Shown here: positions 51,056 through 58,974 of the stretch, one piece after another
How the letters are laid out: each line of letters starts with the position of its first letter
Numbering within the stretch: position 1 is the first letter of the stretch
Origin: CAVIQK01 sp963644945
GTDB lineage: Bacteria; Bacillota; Clostridia; Christensenellales; DTU072
Direction of reading: 5' to 3'
Length of the DNA: 64,000 nucleotides
Assembly (NCBI GenBank): GCA_963644945.1
Contig: CAVIQK010000001.1
Location: forward strand, 124,001 to 188,000
Position numbers and translations under genes: made by a program
Notes under the pieces: generated by a model
Told to the model about the DNA's origin: nothing
Database searches by the model: none
What the model saw: only the letters and a program-made list of their open reading frames with translations

Positions 51056-52267
51056 TTAGAGAGTTGCGGTTAGGAAGGCTTTGACAAAATCGGTCATCTT
51101 TGTAAGATCGTTGTTTCCTACCGTTTCGACTGCGGAGTGCATGGCAAGTTGGGCAAGACCTACGTCGCATGCGGACATTGCAAGATTGGCGCTCGCCATA
51201 AGTCCTATGGTGCTACCGCATCTGAGATCCGATCGGTTGAAATAGTCTTGGTATTGTATGCCTGCGTCCGTAAGAATCTTTTTGATTTTTGCGGACGACA
51301 TGCCGTCGGTGGAGTAATTCACGTGGTGTTTTATGACAATGCCTCCGTTGAGTACAACTTTTTCTTTGGGATCGAACTTTTCGGGGTGTGCAGGGTGGAT
51401 GGCGTGGGCGTTGTCAATTGACAAAATCATGCCTTTTTCGCATGCGGAGATGAAATCGTCTTCGGATTTTCCAAGTCCCCTTGTGATTTTTTTGAGAATG
51501 ATTGTAAGAAGAACCGAATTGGCTCCTTGTTTTGTTTGACTGCCGACTTCTTCGTTGTCAAAACATGCGATTATTCCTATCGATTGGGGGCGGGACGAAA
51601 CTAGCGCCATGACGGAAGAATACACGCTGGTGAGATTGTCGATGCGGGGGGACGAGAAAAATTCATTGTTTTTTCCGCTATAAAAACCTTCGACGTCGGG
51701 GACGACGAAAAGATCCGAATCAACGACTTTTTCGGTAGTTAGCGAGGAATATAGATCGTCCAAATCTCCTACAAGGGGGAGAAGATCGCTTTGGACGTTT
51801 AGGGGTGTCCCGTTGTTGACATCGGGATTGTGGTGGATGGCAATGGACGGAACGACTACGTTATAGTCACTTTTTATAAGTTCTTCGGAAAGTGCTCCGT
51901 CTTTTTCTACGATTACTCTACCTGCAATCACAAGAGGAGTGTCAAGGAAAGAGTAAAGAATCGGTCCGCCGTATTTTTCGACGTTGATTCTTTTGCCTTC
52001 GGGGGAGTCGATTAGAGAATGTCCCTTTATTTTGAGAGAAGGCGAATCGGTGTGGCTTGCCGCAATATTGAAAGCGAAATTGTCGCCTATCGTGAAAGCG
52101 AAAATGCTGGAAGAATTTTGGGTGACATAATATTTGCCACCTTGTTTTAAGGTCCATCCGTCTTGAAGTTGAAGTCTTGAAAAACCGTTTTGTTCTAAAA
52201 TATCAATGCAGTTTTTTACAGTGTGGTAGGAAGTGTAAGAGGTCCTTAGAAATGTTTTGAGATCCAT
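51056..52267 (-). CDS. apeB: M18 family aminopeptidase
   Basis: A 403-residue zinc aminopeptidase that removes N-terminal, often acidic or neutral, residues. The metal-binding His and Asp are in AASHTDSP, the catalytic Glu pair in CFDNEEVGS, and the second zinc ligands in PRIDNLTS and VIKHHVNYSTD. It is about 25 residues shorter than typical M18 enzymes. It is a single leftward gene; the ATG is preceded by AAGGATAAAG. Symbol given by family similarity. Confidence 0.9.
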   Translation of the reverse strand: MDLKTFLRTSYTSYHTVKNCIDILEQNGFSRLQLQDGWTLKQGGKYYVTQNSSSIFAFTIGDNFAFNIAASHTDSPSLKIKGHSLIDSPEGKRINVEKYGGPILYSFLDTPLVIAGRVIVEKDGALSEELIKSDYNVVVPSIAIHHNPDVNNGTPLNVQSDLLPLVGDLDDLYSSLTTEKVVDSDLFVVPDVEGFYSGKNNEFFSSPRIDNLTSVYSSVMALVSSRPQSIGIIACFDNEEVGSQTKQGANSVLLTIILKKITRGLGKSEDDFISACEKGMILSIDNAHAIHPAHPEKFDPKEKVVLNGGIVIKHHVNYSTDGMSSAKIKKILTDAGIQYQDYFNRSDLRCGSTIGLMASANLAMSACDVGLAQLAMHSAVETVGNNDLTKMTDFVKAFLTATL

Positions 52268-52440
52268 ATTTCTTTATCCTTATAATATATATTTGCTTAC
52301 CTTTAATAATAAATCGAAGCAAAACAAAATGCAAGTAGGCTAGTTGTCATTGTTGGTATTATTTTGCATTCAATTGATTTGGAACTATGGAAAAGGTGGT
52401 GTCATAAGAATAGAGCGGATAGTTGTTTTACTTTTTTTTG

Positions 52441-52469
52441 TTGACAATTAGGGGTAGTGTTTGTATAAT
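52441..52469 (+). promoter_or_regulatory. Full-consensus promoter for yjbQ, likely leaderless transcript
   Basis: TTGACA (52441-52446), 17 bases, TATAAT (52464-52469), a perfect sigma-A promoter. Transcription near 52476 leaves three to six bases before the ATG codons at 52479 and 52482. Confidence 0.75.
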
Positions 52470-52478
52470 TATTTCATT

Positions 52479-52874
52479 ATGATGTACACTTACGAATTAA
52501 AAACAGATCAAGAAGCATTTTATTACATTACCGACAAGGTAAGAGACGCAGTAGAAAAGAGCGGAGTTAAAAACGGAATTGCTCTTATTTTTTGCCCTCA
52601 TACCACGGCATCCATTACTATCAACGAAAACGCCGACGAATTCGTACCGCAAGATATATTGCTAGGAGTAAGAGAAGCGTTCCCGATAAGACCTGAATTC
52701 AAACACGATGAAGGCAACTCCGCTTGCCATATCAAATGTTCGGTGATGGGCGCATCCGAAACGGTTATTATAGAAGACGGAAAACTCGTCCTCGGAGTAT
52801 GGCAAGATATCTATTTTGCCGAATTCGATCCCCCGAGAAGCAGAAAAGTCCACATTAAAATTATTGAATGTTAA
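52479..52874 (+). CDS. YjbQ/UPF0047 family protein
   Basis: A ~131-residue protein of the YjbQ family, trimeric proteins with weak thiamine-phosphate synthase activity reported for E. coli YjbQ. Conserved residues are HTTASITINE, the D-DEFVPQD segment and the HIKCSVMGASETVIIEDGKLVLGVWQ strand with the active-site-like His. The frame reaches a TTG at 52461, which lies inside the promoter, so the start is ATG 52479 or 52482. There is no ribosome-binding site, and the message should be leaderless. Confidence 0.88.
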   Translation: MMYTYELKTDQEAFYYITDKVRDAVEKSGVKNGIALIFCPHTTASITINENADEFVPQDILLGVREAFPIRPEFKHDEGNSACHIKCSVMGASETVIIEDGKLVLGVWQDIYFAEFDPPRSRKVHIKIIEC

Positions 52875-52882
52875 ATTATAGT

Positions 52883-52910
52883 TAGGCAGTATCAACTGCC
52901 TAATTTATTA
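52883..52910 (+). terminator. Hairpin between yjbQ and the M29 gene
   Basis: TTAGGCAGT pairs perfectly with ACTGCCTAA around ATCA, followed by TTTATT. The T tract is imperfect, so partial termination is likely. Confidence 0.5.
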
Positions 52911-52923
52911 AAAGGAGAAAAAT

Positions 52924-54030
52924 ATGGATAAAAGAATTGAAAAACTTGCCGAAAATCTAGTAGGGTATTCTTGCAACGTCCAAAAAGGCGAAAAAGTTTA
53001 TATATCGGTGAACGGCGCTCCCGACGATCTTGCGATCGCTCTCGTAAGAGAAGTTTATAAAAGAGGCGGATATCCGTTCATTGACCGTACTTCGTCAAGA
53101 GTCAATAGCGAAATAGTGCTTGGCTCCGATGAAAAATATGCCGAAATCAGAAGAGATCTCGACCTTGCTTTTATGAAGCAAATGGATGCCTACATTGCCG
53201 TAAGAGGCGGAAACAACAGTTTTGAAATGGCAGACGTTCCTGCCGAAGTTCTCGGAAGATACAATAAGATTATGCGCCCTGTAATTGACGAAAGAGTCAA
53301 CAACACCAAATGGGTAATTTTGAGATACCCGACCGAAGGGATGGCACAACAAGCCAAAATGTCCACCGAAAAATACGAAGAATTTTTCTTCGACGTTTGC
53401 AATATGGACTATGCGAAAATGAATAAGGCAATGGACAGTTTGAAGGCTCTTATGGAAAGAACCGACAAAGTTCATATTGAGGCAGTCGATACCGATTTGA
53501 CTTTTTCGATAAAGGGCATCGGCGCAATGAAATGTGCAGGCGAATGCAATATCCCCGACGGTGAAGTTTATTCTTCCCCCGTTGTAGATTCGGTCAACGG
53601 ATATATTCATTACAATGCTCCGTCCATAGAAAACGGCACCGAGTTTAGAGATGTCCGCCTAACATTTAAGGACGGAAAAATTATCGAAGCGACCGCCAAC
53701 GAAACCAAGAAAGCCAATGAAATTTTCGATACCGACGAAGGTGCGAGATACGTGGGCGAATTCGCAATAGGCGTCAACCCGTATATAAACAACCCTATCG
53801 GCGACATACTGTTCGACGAGAAAATTGCAGGCTCTATTCACTTCACACCGGGGTGCGCTTATGAAGATGTAGGCAACGGAAATCAGTCTGCGGTACACTG
53901 GGATCTTGTCCAAATTCATACCCCCGAATACGGTGGCGGAAAGATTTGGTTCGACGATGTGCTTATTAGAGAAAATGGCAGGTTTGTGCTCCCTGAACTC
54001 GAATGTTTGAATCCCGAAAACCTAAAATAG
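52924..54030 (+). CDS. M29 family aminopeptidase
   Basis: A 368-residue metallo-aminopeptidase of the AmpS/PepS (M29) family. Conserved landmarks are GEKVYISV near the N-terminus, the GEVYSSPV segment with a metal-binding Glu, GEFAIGVNP, and SIHFTPGCAYED-near the C-terminus with the metal ligands. Cytoplasmic, peptide-recycling role. AAAAGGAG precedes the ATG. It is followed after 13 bp by the acyltransferase gene. Confidence 0.92.
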   Translation: MDKRIEKLAENLVGYSCNVQKGEKVYISVNGAPDDLAIALVREVYKRGGYPFIDRTSSRVNSEIVLGSDEKYAEIRRDLDLAFMKQMDAYIAVRGGNNSFEMADVPAEVLGRYNKIMRPVIDERVNNTKWVILRYPTEGMAQQAKMSTEKYEEFFFDVCNMDYAKMNKAMDSLKALMERTDKVHIEAVDTDLTFSIKGIGAMKCAGECNIPDGEVYSSPVVDSVNGYIHYNAPSIENGTEFRDVRLTFKDGKIIEATANETKKANEIFDTDEGARYVGEFAIGVNPYINNPIGDILFDEKIAGSIHFTPGCAYEDVGNGNQSAVHWDLVQIHTPEYGGGKIWFDDVLIRENGRFVLPELECLNPENLK

Positions 54031-54043
54031 GTTAAAAATACAA

Positions 54044-55267
54044 ATGGACAAAAAGAAAAAAGCGTCAGTCAAAAAACCTAATCCTTTTGTTTATTATCCG
54101 ATAGTAGCGGTCGTAAAACTTCTTGCTAAAATTTTCTTTAGAGTGAAGATCGACAAGTCGCAAATCAAGGGTTTGAAAGGACCTTTTGTAATTGTCGGAA
54201 ACCACGCATCTACTCTTGACGTCGTGTTGATGGCATCGGCGCTTTTCCCTCGCAGAATAAATATCGTCGCAGGCAAAGATTTGTTTTCGTTTAAGGTGCT
54301 AAGACCGTTTATGAAATCAATGGGTGTTATCGGCAAGAGTCCGTTCGGGCTTGACATTGCATCGCTAAGGAAGATGACCGAAACCGTAAAGATAGGCGCC
54401 AACCTTGCTTTGTATCCGGAAGGAAAGGCATCTCAAGACGGCACCAACATACACTATTTGCCCCCTATCGGAAAATTCATCAAGATGCTGGGCGCCACCG
54501 TAATTGCCGTAAACGTGCAAGGTTCGTACTGCACAAAACATCGTTTTCAAAAAGGATTCGCACGTGGCAAGATTTTCGTGCGAGTTGAAAAACTTTTCGG
54601 TGTAGATGAATTGAAGAAGGCAACTCCCGATGAAGTCCACAGCAAAATAGTAGAGGCGATTAAGTTTAACGACAACGATTATCAAATCGACAATAAAATA
54701 AAATTCAAGAGCAAAAAGCCTGCGGACAATTTTAATTTTATATTGTATAAGTGTCCGATATGCGGAGCCGAGTACCAGATGAAAGGCTACAAAGATATAC
54801 TCGAATGCCATAATTGCGGAAACAAGGTTCGCCTTACCGAGTACGGACAATTCGAAAAAGTGGGAGACACCGATCAAGTTGTATATAATAGGATAGACAC
54901 GTGGTATGCCTACGAGAGAGCCGAAGTCAGAAAAGAACTCATCGAAAGCGGAAGCGGATTTTCGTTTTCTGCTCCGGTTACGCTGTCGATATTCGACGAG
55001 GACGAAAACAAACACGTTGTAAGAGGTCAAGGGACTTTCTTGCTAACAACCGAGTCTATATCTTATGTAGGCACTTTGGACGGCGAAGAAGTAAAAGAAG
55101 TAATACCTATAAAAGAGATGAATTCTATTTCTACAAAACGGACGGAAGCCGTCAACTTCCCGCACGGAGATACTCTTTATCGCTTAAAACTCGACGAGAA
55201 CAAATATTCTACAAAGATTACTTTGTATGTCGAGGAGTTGTATAGAATCGCTCACGGTTTGGAATAG
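54044..55267 (+). CDS. PlsC-type acyltransferase fused to zinc ribbon and C-terminal domain
   Basis: A 407-residue protein. Residues ~20-215 form an LPLAT/PlsC domain with NHASTLD (HxxxxD catalytic motif) and YPEGKAS (PEG substrate motif), as in 1-acylglycerol-3-phosphate acyltransferases. Residues ~230-265 hold a zinc ribbon, CPICG and CHNCG, and the remaining ~140 residues form a beta-rich domain (GQGTFLLTTESISYVGTLDGEEVKEVIP), somewhat like a PH/GRAM-type fold. Simple PlsC enzymes are about 200-240 residues, so the C-terminal half is an addition of unknown role. Whether the protein acylates lysophosphatidate or a different acceptor is not known. Confidence 0.8.
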   Translation: MDKKKKASVKKPNPFVYYPIVAVVKLLAKIFFRVKIDKSQIKGLKGPFVIVGNHASTLDVVLMASALFPRRINIVAGKDLFSFKVLRPFMKSMGVIGKSPFGLDIASLRKMTETVKIGANLALYPEGKASQDGTNIHYLPPIGKFIKMLGATVIAVNVQGSYCTKHRFQKGFARGKIFVRVEKLFGVDELKKATPDEVHSKIVEAIKFNDNDYQIDNKIKFKSKKPADNFNFILYKCPICGAEYQMKGYKDILECHNCGNKVRLTEYGQFEKVGDTDQVVYNRIDTWYAYERAEVRKELIESGSGFSFSAPVTLSIFDEDENKHVVRGQGTFLLTTESISYVGTLDGEEVKEVIPIKEMNSISTKRTEAVNFPHGDTLYRLKLDENKYSTKITLYVEELYRIAHGLE

Positions 55268-55289
55268 TTGTCGAAGTACCCTCAACCGC

Positions 55290-55318
55290 TTGACAATAAA
55301 ATAGACAAAAATTATAAT
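55290..55318 (+). promoter_or_regulatory. Full-consensus promoter of fba
   Basis: TTGACA (55290-55295), 17 bases, TATAAT (55313-55318). A GAAA-capped hairpin ACGCC-GAAA-GGCGT (55334-55347) lies in the leader just before the GGAGG ribosome-binding site. Confidence 0.85.
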
Positions 55319-55362
55319 TGCAAATGAAAATTAACGCCGAAAGGCGTATATGGAGGTTTAAT

Positions 55363-56292
55363 ATGCCATTAGTAACAACTAAAAAAATGTTTGAAGACGC
55401 TTACAAGGGCGGTTACGCTATCGGCGCATTCAACGTCAACAACATGGAAACCATTCAAGGTATCGTAGAAGCCGCAAAAGAAGAACAAGCTCCTCTTATT
55501 CTTCAAGTTTCCTCGGGTGCAAGAAAGTATGCCAATCCTACTTATCTTAAAAAATTGGTAGATGCCGCAGTCGAAGATTCCGGCCTTCCGATTTGTTTGC
55601 ACCTCGATCACGGCGATACATTCGAACTTTGTAAAGACTGTATCGAAAAAGGTTTTACTTCCGTTATGATCGACGGATCTCACCTTCCTTTCGAAGAAAA
55701 CGTCAAACTTACACGTTCGGTTGTCGAATATGCCCATGACAACGGCGTAGTAGTCGAAGCAGAACTCGGCCGTCTTGCAGGTATCGAAGATGCCGTCAAC
55801 GTCAAAGATGACGATGCAATGTACACCGATCCCAACGAAGTCCAAGAATTCGTAGGAAGAACGGGTGTCGATTCTCTCGCTATCGCAATAGGAACCAGCC
55901 ACGGCGCATATAAATTCAAAACCGAACCCAGACTTCGTTTTGATATTTTGGAAGAAGTCGGTCGCAGACTTCCCAACTTCCCGATCGTCCTTCACGGAGC
56001 ATCAAGCGTCCCTCAATACCTTGTCGAACAAATCAACGAGTACGGCGGACAAATGCCCGGAGCAAAAGGTGTACCGGAAGAAATGCTTAGAAAAGCAGCA
56101 ACAATGGCTGTTTGTAAGATAAACATCGACTCCGACCTTCGTATGGCAGTGACCGCAACCGTCAGAAAATATTTCCAAGAGAATCCTTCTCACTTCGATC
56201 CTAGACAATATTTAGGACCCGCCAGAAATGCTGTCAAAGAAGTTGTCAAGCATAAATTGGTGGATGTGTTAGGTTGCGCCCACAAAGCATAA
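55363..56292 (+). CDS. fba: Class II fructose-bisphosphate aldolase
   Basis: A 309-residue zinc-dependent aldolase of glycolysis and gluconeogenesis. Metal ligands and active-site residues are seen in HLDHGD, EAELG and GTSHGAYK, and the phosphate-binding loop in VLHGASSVP. The frame runs back to 55318 but that lies in the promoter; the ATG at 55363 follows TGGAGGT. Length and motifs match clostridial Fba. Class II of the short type is confirmed by the VNNMETIQGIVEAAKEE start. Single-gene unit with a strong promoter. Confidence 0.96.
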   Translation: MPLVTTKKMFEDAYKGGYAIGAFNVNNMETIQGIVEAAKEEQAPLILQVSSGARKYANPTYLKKLVDAAVEDSGLPICLHLDHGDTFELCKDCIEKGFTSVMIDGSHLPFEENVKLTRSVVEYAHDNGVVVEAELGRLAGIEDAVNVKDDDAMYTDPNEVQEFVGRTGVDSLAIAIGTSHGAYKFKTEPRLRFDILEEVGRRLPNFPIVLHGASSVPQYLVEQINEYGGQMPGAKGVPEEMLRKAATMAVCKINIDSDLRMAVTATVRKYFQENPSHFDPRQYLGPARNAVKEVVKHKLVDVLGCAHKA

Positions 56293-56296
56293 CCCG

Positions 56297-56535
56297 ATTT
56301 TAGGGTATATCGGCACACTCGGTGCGCAAAACTGCGATGCTCCCCCTAGAGTACTTTCGTACACGTCGGGGATGCGCTTCTCGTTTTTTGCTTCCGAATG
56401 CACCAATCTACCCAAAATTTTAGGGTATATCGGCACACTCGGTGCGCAAGACTGCGATGCTCCCCCTAGAGTACCCTTGTACACGTCGGGGATGCGCTTC
56501 TCGTCTTTGCTTCCGATTGCACCAATCTACCCAAA
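56297..56535. repeat. Two tandem copies of a ~120-bp hairpin-forming repeat
   Basis: Copy 1 (56297-56416, 120 bp) and copy 2 (56417-56535, 119 bp) are about 94% identical: six substitutions and one deletion. Each unit contains GCAC..GTGC and CCCC..GGGG inverted segments, and GTAC-(4-base loop)-GTAC, in which three of the six substitutions fall in the loop (TTTC versus CCTT) while both GTAC arms are kept. The unit is GC-richer than the surrounding DNA, has no ORF that looks coding, and starts five bases after the fba stop codon. Confidence 0.9.
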
Positions 56536-56573
56536 AATTAAAGACCGAACTGCGGTAACATAATTCAAAAAAT

Positions 56574-56630
56574 AGAGTGGTTAATTCTTCAAGTGTATTT
56601 TTGCACAGTGAGGGTTGCCACTCTTTTTTG
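56574..56630 (+). terminator. Long-loop terminator after the repeat
   Basis: AGAGTGG (56574-56580) pairs with CCACTCT (56618-56624), then six T. The 37-base loop holds a small hairpin GTG..CAC. It may end the fba transcript. Confidence 0.6.
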
Positions 56631-56668
56631 GTTCAAAGCAATACAATGCCGACATAAAACAAAAAGAC

Positions 56669-56696
56669 TTGACAATTCGGCGGTTAGTGATAGAAT
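56669..56696 (+). promoter_or_regulatory. Promoter of the phosphoribosyltransferase gene
   Basis: TTGACA (56669-56674), 16 bases, TAGAAT (56691-56696). Confidence 0.7.
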
Positions 56697-56733
56697 TATA
56701 TGGCAGTTAAAATTATATTGACGGAGCATGAGT

Positions 56734-57270
56734 ATGAATTATTTTGAAGTTGATTTGAAAGGTTACAAAGCAGAACTTCCCATTTTACCTTTGCCGAGCG
56801 GAGTAAATATCGCATTTTTTAATCTTCACGGCAATGCAGAAATGACCGAACATTGCGGAAAGGAACTTGCAAAAATGATGGACGGAGTAGATGTTCTCAT
56901 TACCGCAGAATCCAAGGGACTCCAACTTACTCATGTTATGGCAAGAGAACTCGGACACCACTATTATGCGGTTGCCAGAAAATCTAAAAAACTCTACATG
57001 CAAGACGGTATCGAAACCGAAATAAAGTCAAGTATCACAACAGGACAAGTTCAAAAACTCTATCTTTCCAGATTCGACGTAGATCTACTAAAAGGCAAAA
57101 GAGTAGGTATCGTGGACGACGTCGTATCTACCGGCAACAGCCTCGAAGGACTCGAACAACTTGTTCGTCTTGCGGGTGGCACGATAGTAAAAAAGGCATT
57201 TGTTTTGGCAGAAGGCGATGCCGCAAAACGTGACGATATAATTTATCTCGGCACGATTCCGCTCCTTTAA
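56734..57270 (+). CDS. Class I phosphoribosyltransferase (adenine/xanthine-like)
   Basis: A 178-residue type I PRTase. The PRPP loop VGIVDDVVSTGNSL is complete and the ESKGLQLTHVMARELG helix is typical of adenine PRTase-like proteins. The C-terminal part does not decide between adenine, xanthine or another base, so the substrate is left open. Start is ATG 56734 (GGAG seven bases upstream) rather than ATG 56728, which is only one base from GGAG. No purine riboswitch is seen upstream. A terminator follows. Confidence 0.85.
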   Translation: MNYFEVDLKGYKAELPILPLPSGVNIAFFNLHGNAEMTEHCGKELAKMMDGVDVLITAESKGLQLTHVMARELGHHYYAVARKSKKLYMQDGIETEIKSSITTGQVQKLYLSRFDVDLLKGKRVGIVDDVVSTGNSLEGLEQLVRLAGGTIVKKAFVLAEGDAAKRDDIIYLGTIPLL

Positions 57271-57279
57271 GAAATCAAT

Positions 57280-57303
57280 GGCGAACGGCATGTTCGCCTT
57301 TTT
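57280..57303 (+). terminator. Terminator of the phosphoribosyltransferase gene
   Basis: GGCGAAC pairs with GTTCGCC around a 5-base loop, then five T. Confidence 0.85.
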
Positions 57304-57343
57304 ACTCAAAAATAAGATTTGAGTGCAATTTTCTAAAAATTCG

Positions 57344-57372
57344 TTGACAAAGAATTTTTGCTATGTTATATT
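57344..57372 (+). promoter_or_regulatory. Promoter of rpmG-secE-nusG-rplK-rplA
   Basis: TTGACA (57344-57349), 17 bases, extended -10 TGT-TATATT (57367-57372). Confidence 0.85.
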
Positions 57373-57423
57373 ACATAGGCTATACCTCAAACGAGGTCAA
57401 TTTTTTTATGGAGGTAAACAACC

Positions 57424-57573
57424 ATGCGCGTCAAAATTACGCTTGCTTGTACCGAATGTAAGCAAAGAAATTACGACACCACCAAGAATAAAAAGAATAC
57501 TCCCGATAGAATCGAGATCAAAAAGTATTGTAAATTCTGCAAGAAGACTACGGTTCATAAGGAAACAAAATAA
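57424..57573 (+). CDS. rpmG: 50S ribosomal protein L33
   Basis: A 49-residue protein, MRVKITLACTEC at its start and KYCKFCKKTTVHKETK at its end. Both CxxC pairs (CTEC and CKFC) are present, so this is the zinc-binding form. GGAGGT lies before the ATG. It is followed by secE after 11 bases, the usual order rpmG-secE-nusG. Confidence 0.93.
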   Translation: MRVKITLACTECKQRNYDTTKNKKNTPDRIEIKKYCKFCKKTTVHKETK

Positions 57574-57584
57574 GGAGATTCCCA

Positions 57585-57905
57585 ATGGCAAAAGACAAGG
57601 AAATGCTCGACCTTGAGACTTTACCCGATCAACCTACCGACCAAGAAGTAAAGGAAGAACGCAAAAAGAACAAGGCAAAAGCAAAAAAGAACGAGAAGAA
57701 AGGCCCCAACAGAGTGGCTCGTTTCTTCAAAGAGGTTTGGTCCGAGTTGAAGAAGGTCGAATGGCCGTCAATGCTTTCTAAAAAGAACGAAAGCGGTGTT
57801 TTGAAACAAACAGGAATGGTTTTGCTTTTCGTCTTCATCTTCGTCGTCATCGTGACATGCGTTGACTTGGGACTTACCGAGCTTCTCAAACTTGCAATGA
57901 ATTAG
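57585..57905 (+). CDS. secE: Preprotein translocase subunit SecE
   Basis: A 106-residue protein of which the C-terminal ~60 residues are the conserved SecE core: amphipathic FFKEVWSELKKVEWPS and one transmembrane helix. The N-terminal ~45 residues are a charged, Lys/Glu-rich extension longer than in B. subtilis SecE. SecE clamps SecY; secA, secE and secG are all in this window but secY is not. AAGGAG precedes the ATG. Confidence 0.95.
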   Translation: MAKDKEMLDLETLPDQPTDQEVKEERKKNKAKAKKNEKKGPNRVARFFKEVWSELKKVEWPSMLSKKNESGVLKQTGMVLLFVFIFVVIVTCVDLGLTELLKLAMN

Positions 57906-57914
57906 GTGTAGATT

Positions 57915-58445
57915 ATGGAAAAAGAAAACAAGCTTGAGTGGTATGTTATTCATACCTATGCTACATTTGAAAATGCGGTAAAAACCAACCTTGAGAAGAT
58001 GATTGAGAACAATAATCTTCAAGATCGTATTACGGAGATCACCATCCCCGTAGAAGAAGATATTGTCGATAGAAACGGAAAACGTAAAGTCATCGAGAGA
58101 AAAAAATTCCCGAGTTACGTTTTTATTAAGATGAAGTTCGACAACGAACTTTGGTATATGATTACCAACACGAAGAGTGTCACCGGTTTTGTCGGTCCCG
58201 AAGGCAAGGCTCTTCCCTTGACCGATGACGAAGTAAAACGTATGGGACTTGAAAAAGTCGCAGTCGAAGACTTCGATGTAAACGAAGGAGACTCCGTAAG
58301 AGTTATTTCCGGAGCGCTCGAATCCTTTGTCGGTGTTGTCGAAGCAGTCGACAGAGAAAAAGAAAAGGTCAAAGTCATCGTACAATTGTTCGGCAGACAA
58401 ACACCTGTTGACCTTGATTTCAACCAAATCGAAAAGGTTTTATAA
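57915..58445 (+). CDS. nusG: Transcription termination/antitermination factor NusG
   Basis: A 176-residue protein that binds RNA polymerase and couples it to Rho or the ribosome. The N-terminal NGN domain (WYVIHTYATFENAVKTNLE) and C-terminal KOW domain (GDSVRVISGALESFVGVVE) are standard. TTAGGTG precedes the ATG, ten bases after secE. Confidence 0.97.
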   Translation: MEKENKLEWYVIHTYATFENAVKTNLEKMIENNNLQDRITEITIPVEEDIVDRNGKRKVIERKKFPSYVFIKMKFDNELWYMITNTKSVTGFVGPEGKALPLTDDEVKRMGLEKVAVEDFDVNEGDSVRVISGALESFVGVVEAVDREKEKVKVIVQLFGRQTPVDLDFNQIEKVL

Positions 58446-58455
58446 TAGTAAAAAT

Positions 58456-58467
58456 CGACTTCGGTCG
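58456..58467 (+). other. UUCG-capped hairpin in the nusG-rplK gap
   Basis: CGAC-TTCG-GTCG, a very stable tetraloop hairpin in the 90-bp gap before rplK. A regulatory or mRNA-stability role is possible; there is no T tract for termination. Confidence 0.5.
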
Positions 58468-58535
58468 TAAAATGGGAGAGTACGTAAATCTTTACATGCG
58501 TATTCGATAGTACCAAATAGTTGGAGGAAACCACT

Positions 58536-58961
58536 ATGGCAAAAAAAGTAACAGCAGTCGTAAAACTGCAACTCCCCGCGGGTAAGGCAACTCCCGGACC
58601 TCCTGTAGGCTCGACCTTGGGACCTCACGGAATCAATATCCCCGCATTCACAAAAGAATTCAATGAAAAGACCGCATCACAAGCGGGAATGGTTATTCCT
58701 GTTGTCATGACGATTTATGCGGACCGTTCGTTCACATTTATCATGAAGACACCTCCGGCAGCCGTTCTTATCAAGAAAGCAGTCGGAATTGACAGAGCAT
58801 CGGATAGACCTAATACCAACAAGGTCGCCAAACTCACCAAAGCACAACTCGAAGAAATCGCAAAAACCAAGATGGCCGATCTCAACGCCGCAAGCGTAGA
58901 ATCTGCTATGAGCATGATCGCCGGTACCGCTCGTTCGATGGGTATCACGGTAGAAGAATAA
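58536..58961 (+). CDS. rplK: 50S ribosomal protein L11
   Basis: A 141-residue protein of the GTPase-associated centre. Signature segments: VKLQLPAGKATPGPPVGSTLGPHG and the C-terminal GTARSMGITVEE. The frame extends to a TTG at 58521 that overlaps the TTGGAGGAAA ribosome-binding site; ATG 58536 is the start. Confidence 0.97.
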   Translation: MAKKVTAVVKLQLPAGKATPGPPVGSTLGPHGINIPAFTKEFNEKTASQAGMVIPVVMTIYADRSFTFIMKTPPAAVLIKKAVGIDRASDRPNTNKVAKLTKAQLEEIAKTKMADLNAASVESAMSMIAGTARSMGITVEE

Positions 58962-58974
58962 GGAGGCGCTACAA

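Noticed and set aside
56269..56484. 71-codon ORF on the minus strand within the repeat
   Set aside because: It is formed by the duplicated non-coding repeat and overlaps fba; no ribosome-binding site. The peptide is repetitive only because the DNA is.
56297..56535. CRISPR-like repeat array
   Set aside because: Only two units of 120 bp without distinct spacers; not a CRISPR.
56538..56727. Purine riboswitch before the phosphoribosyltransferase
   Set aside because: The transcript start near 56703 leaves only ~30 bases, and no conserved purine aptamer core is seen upstream.
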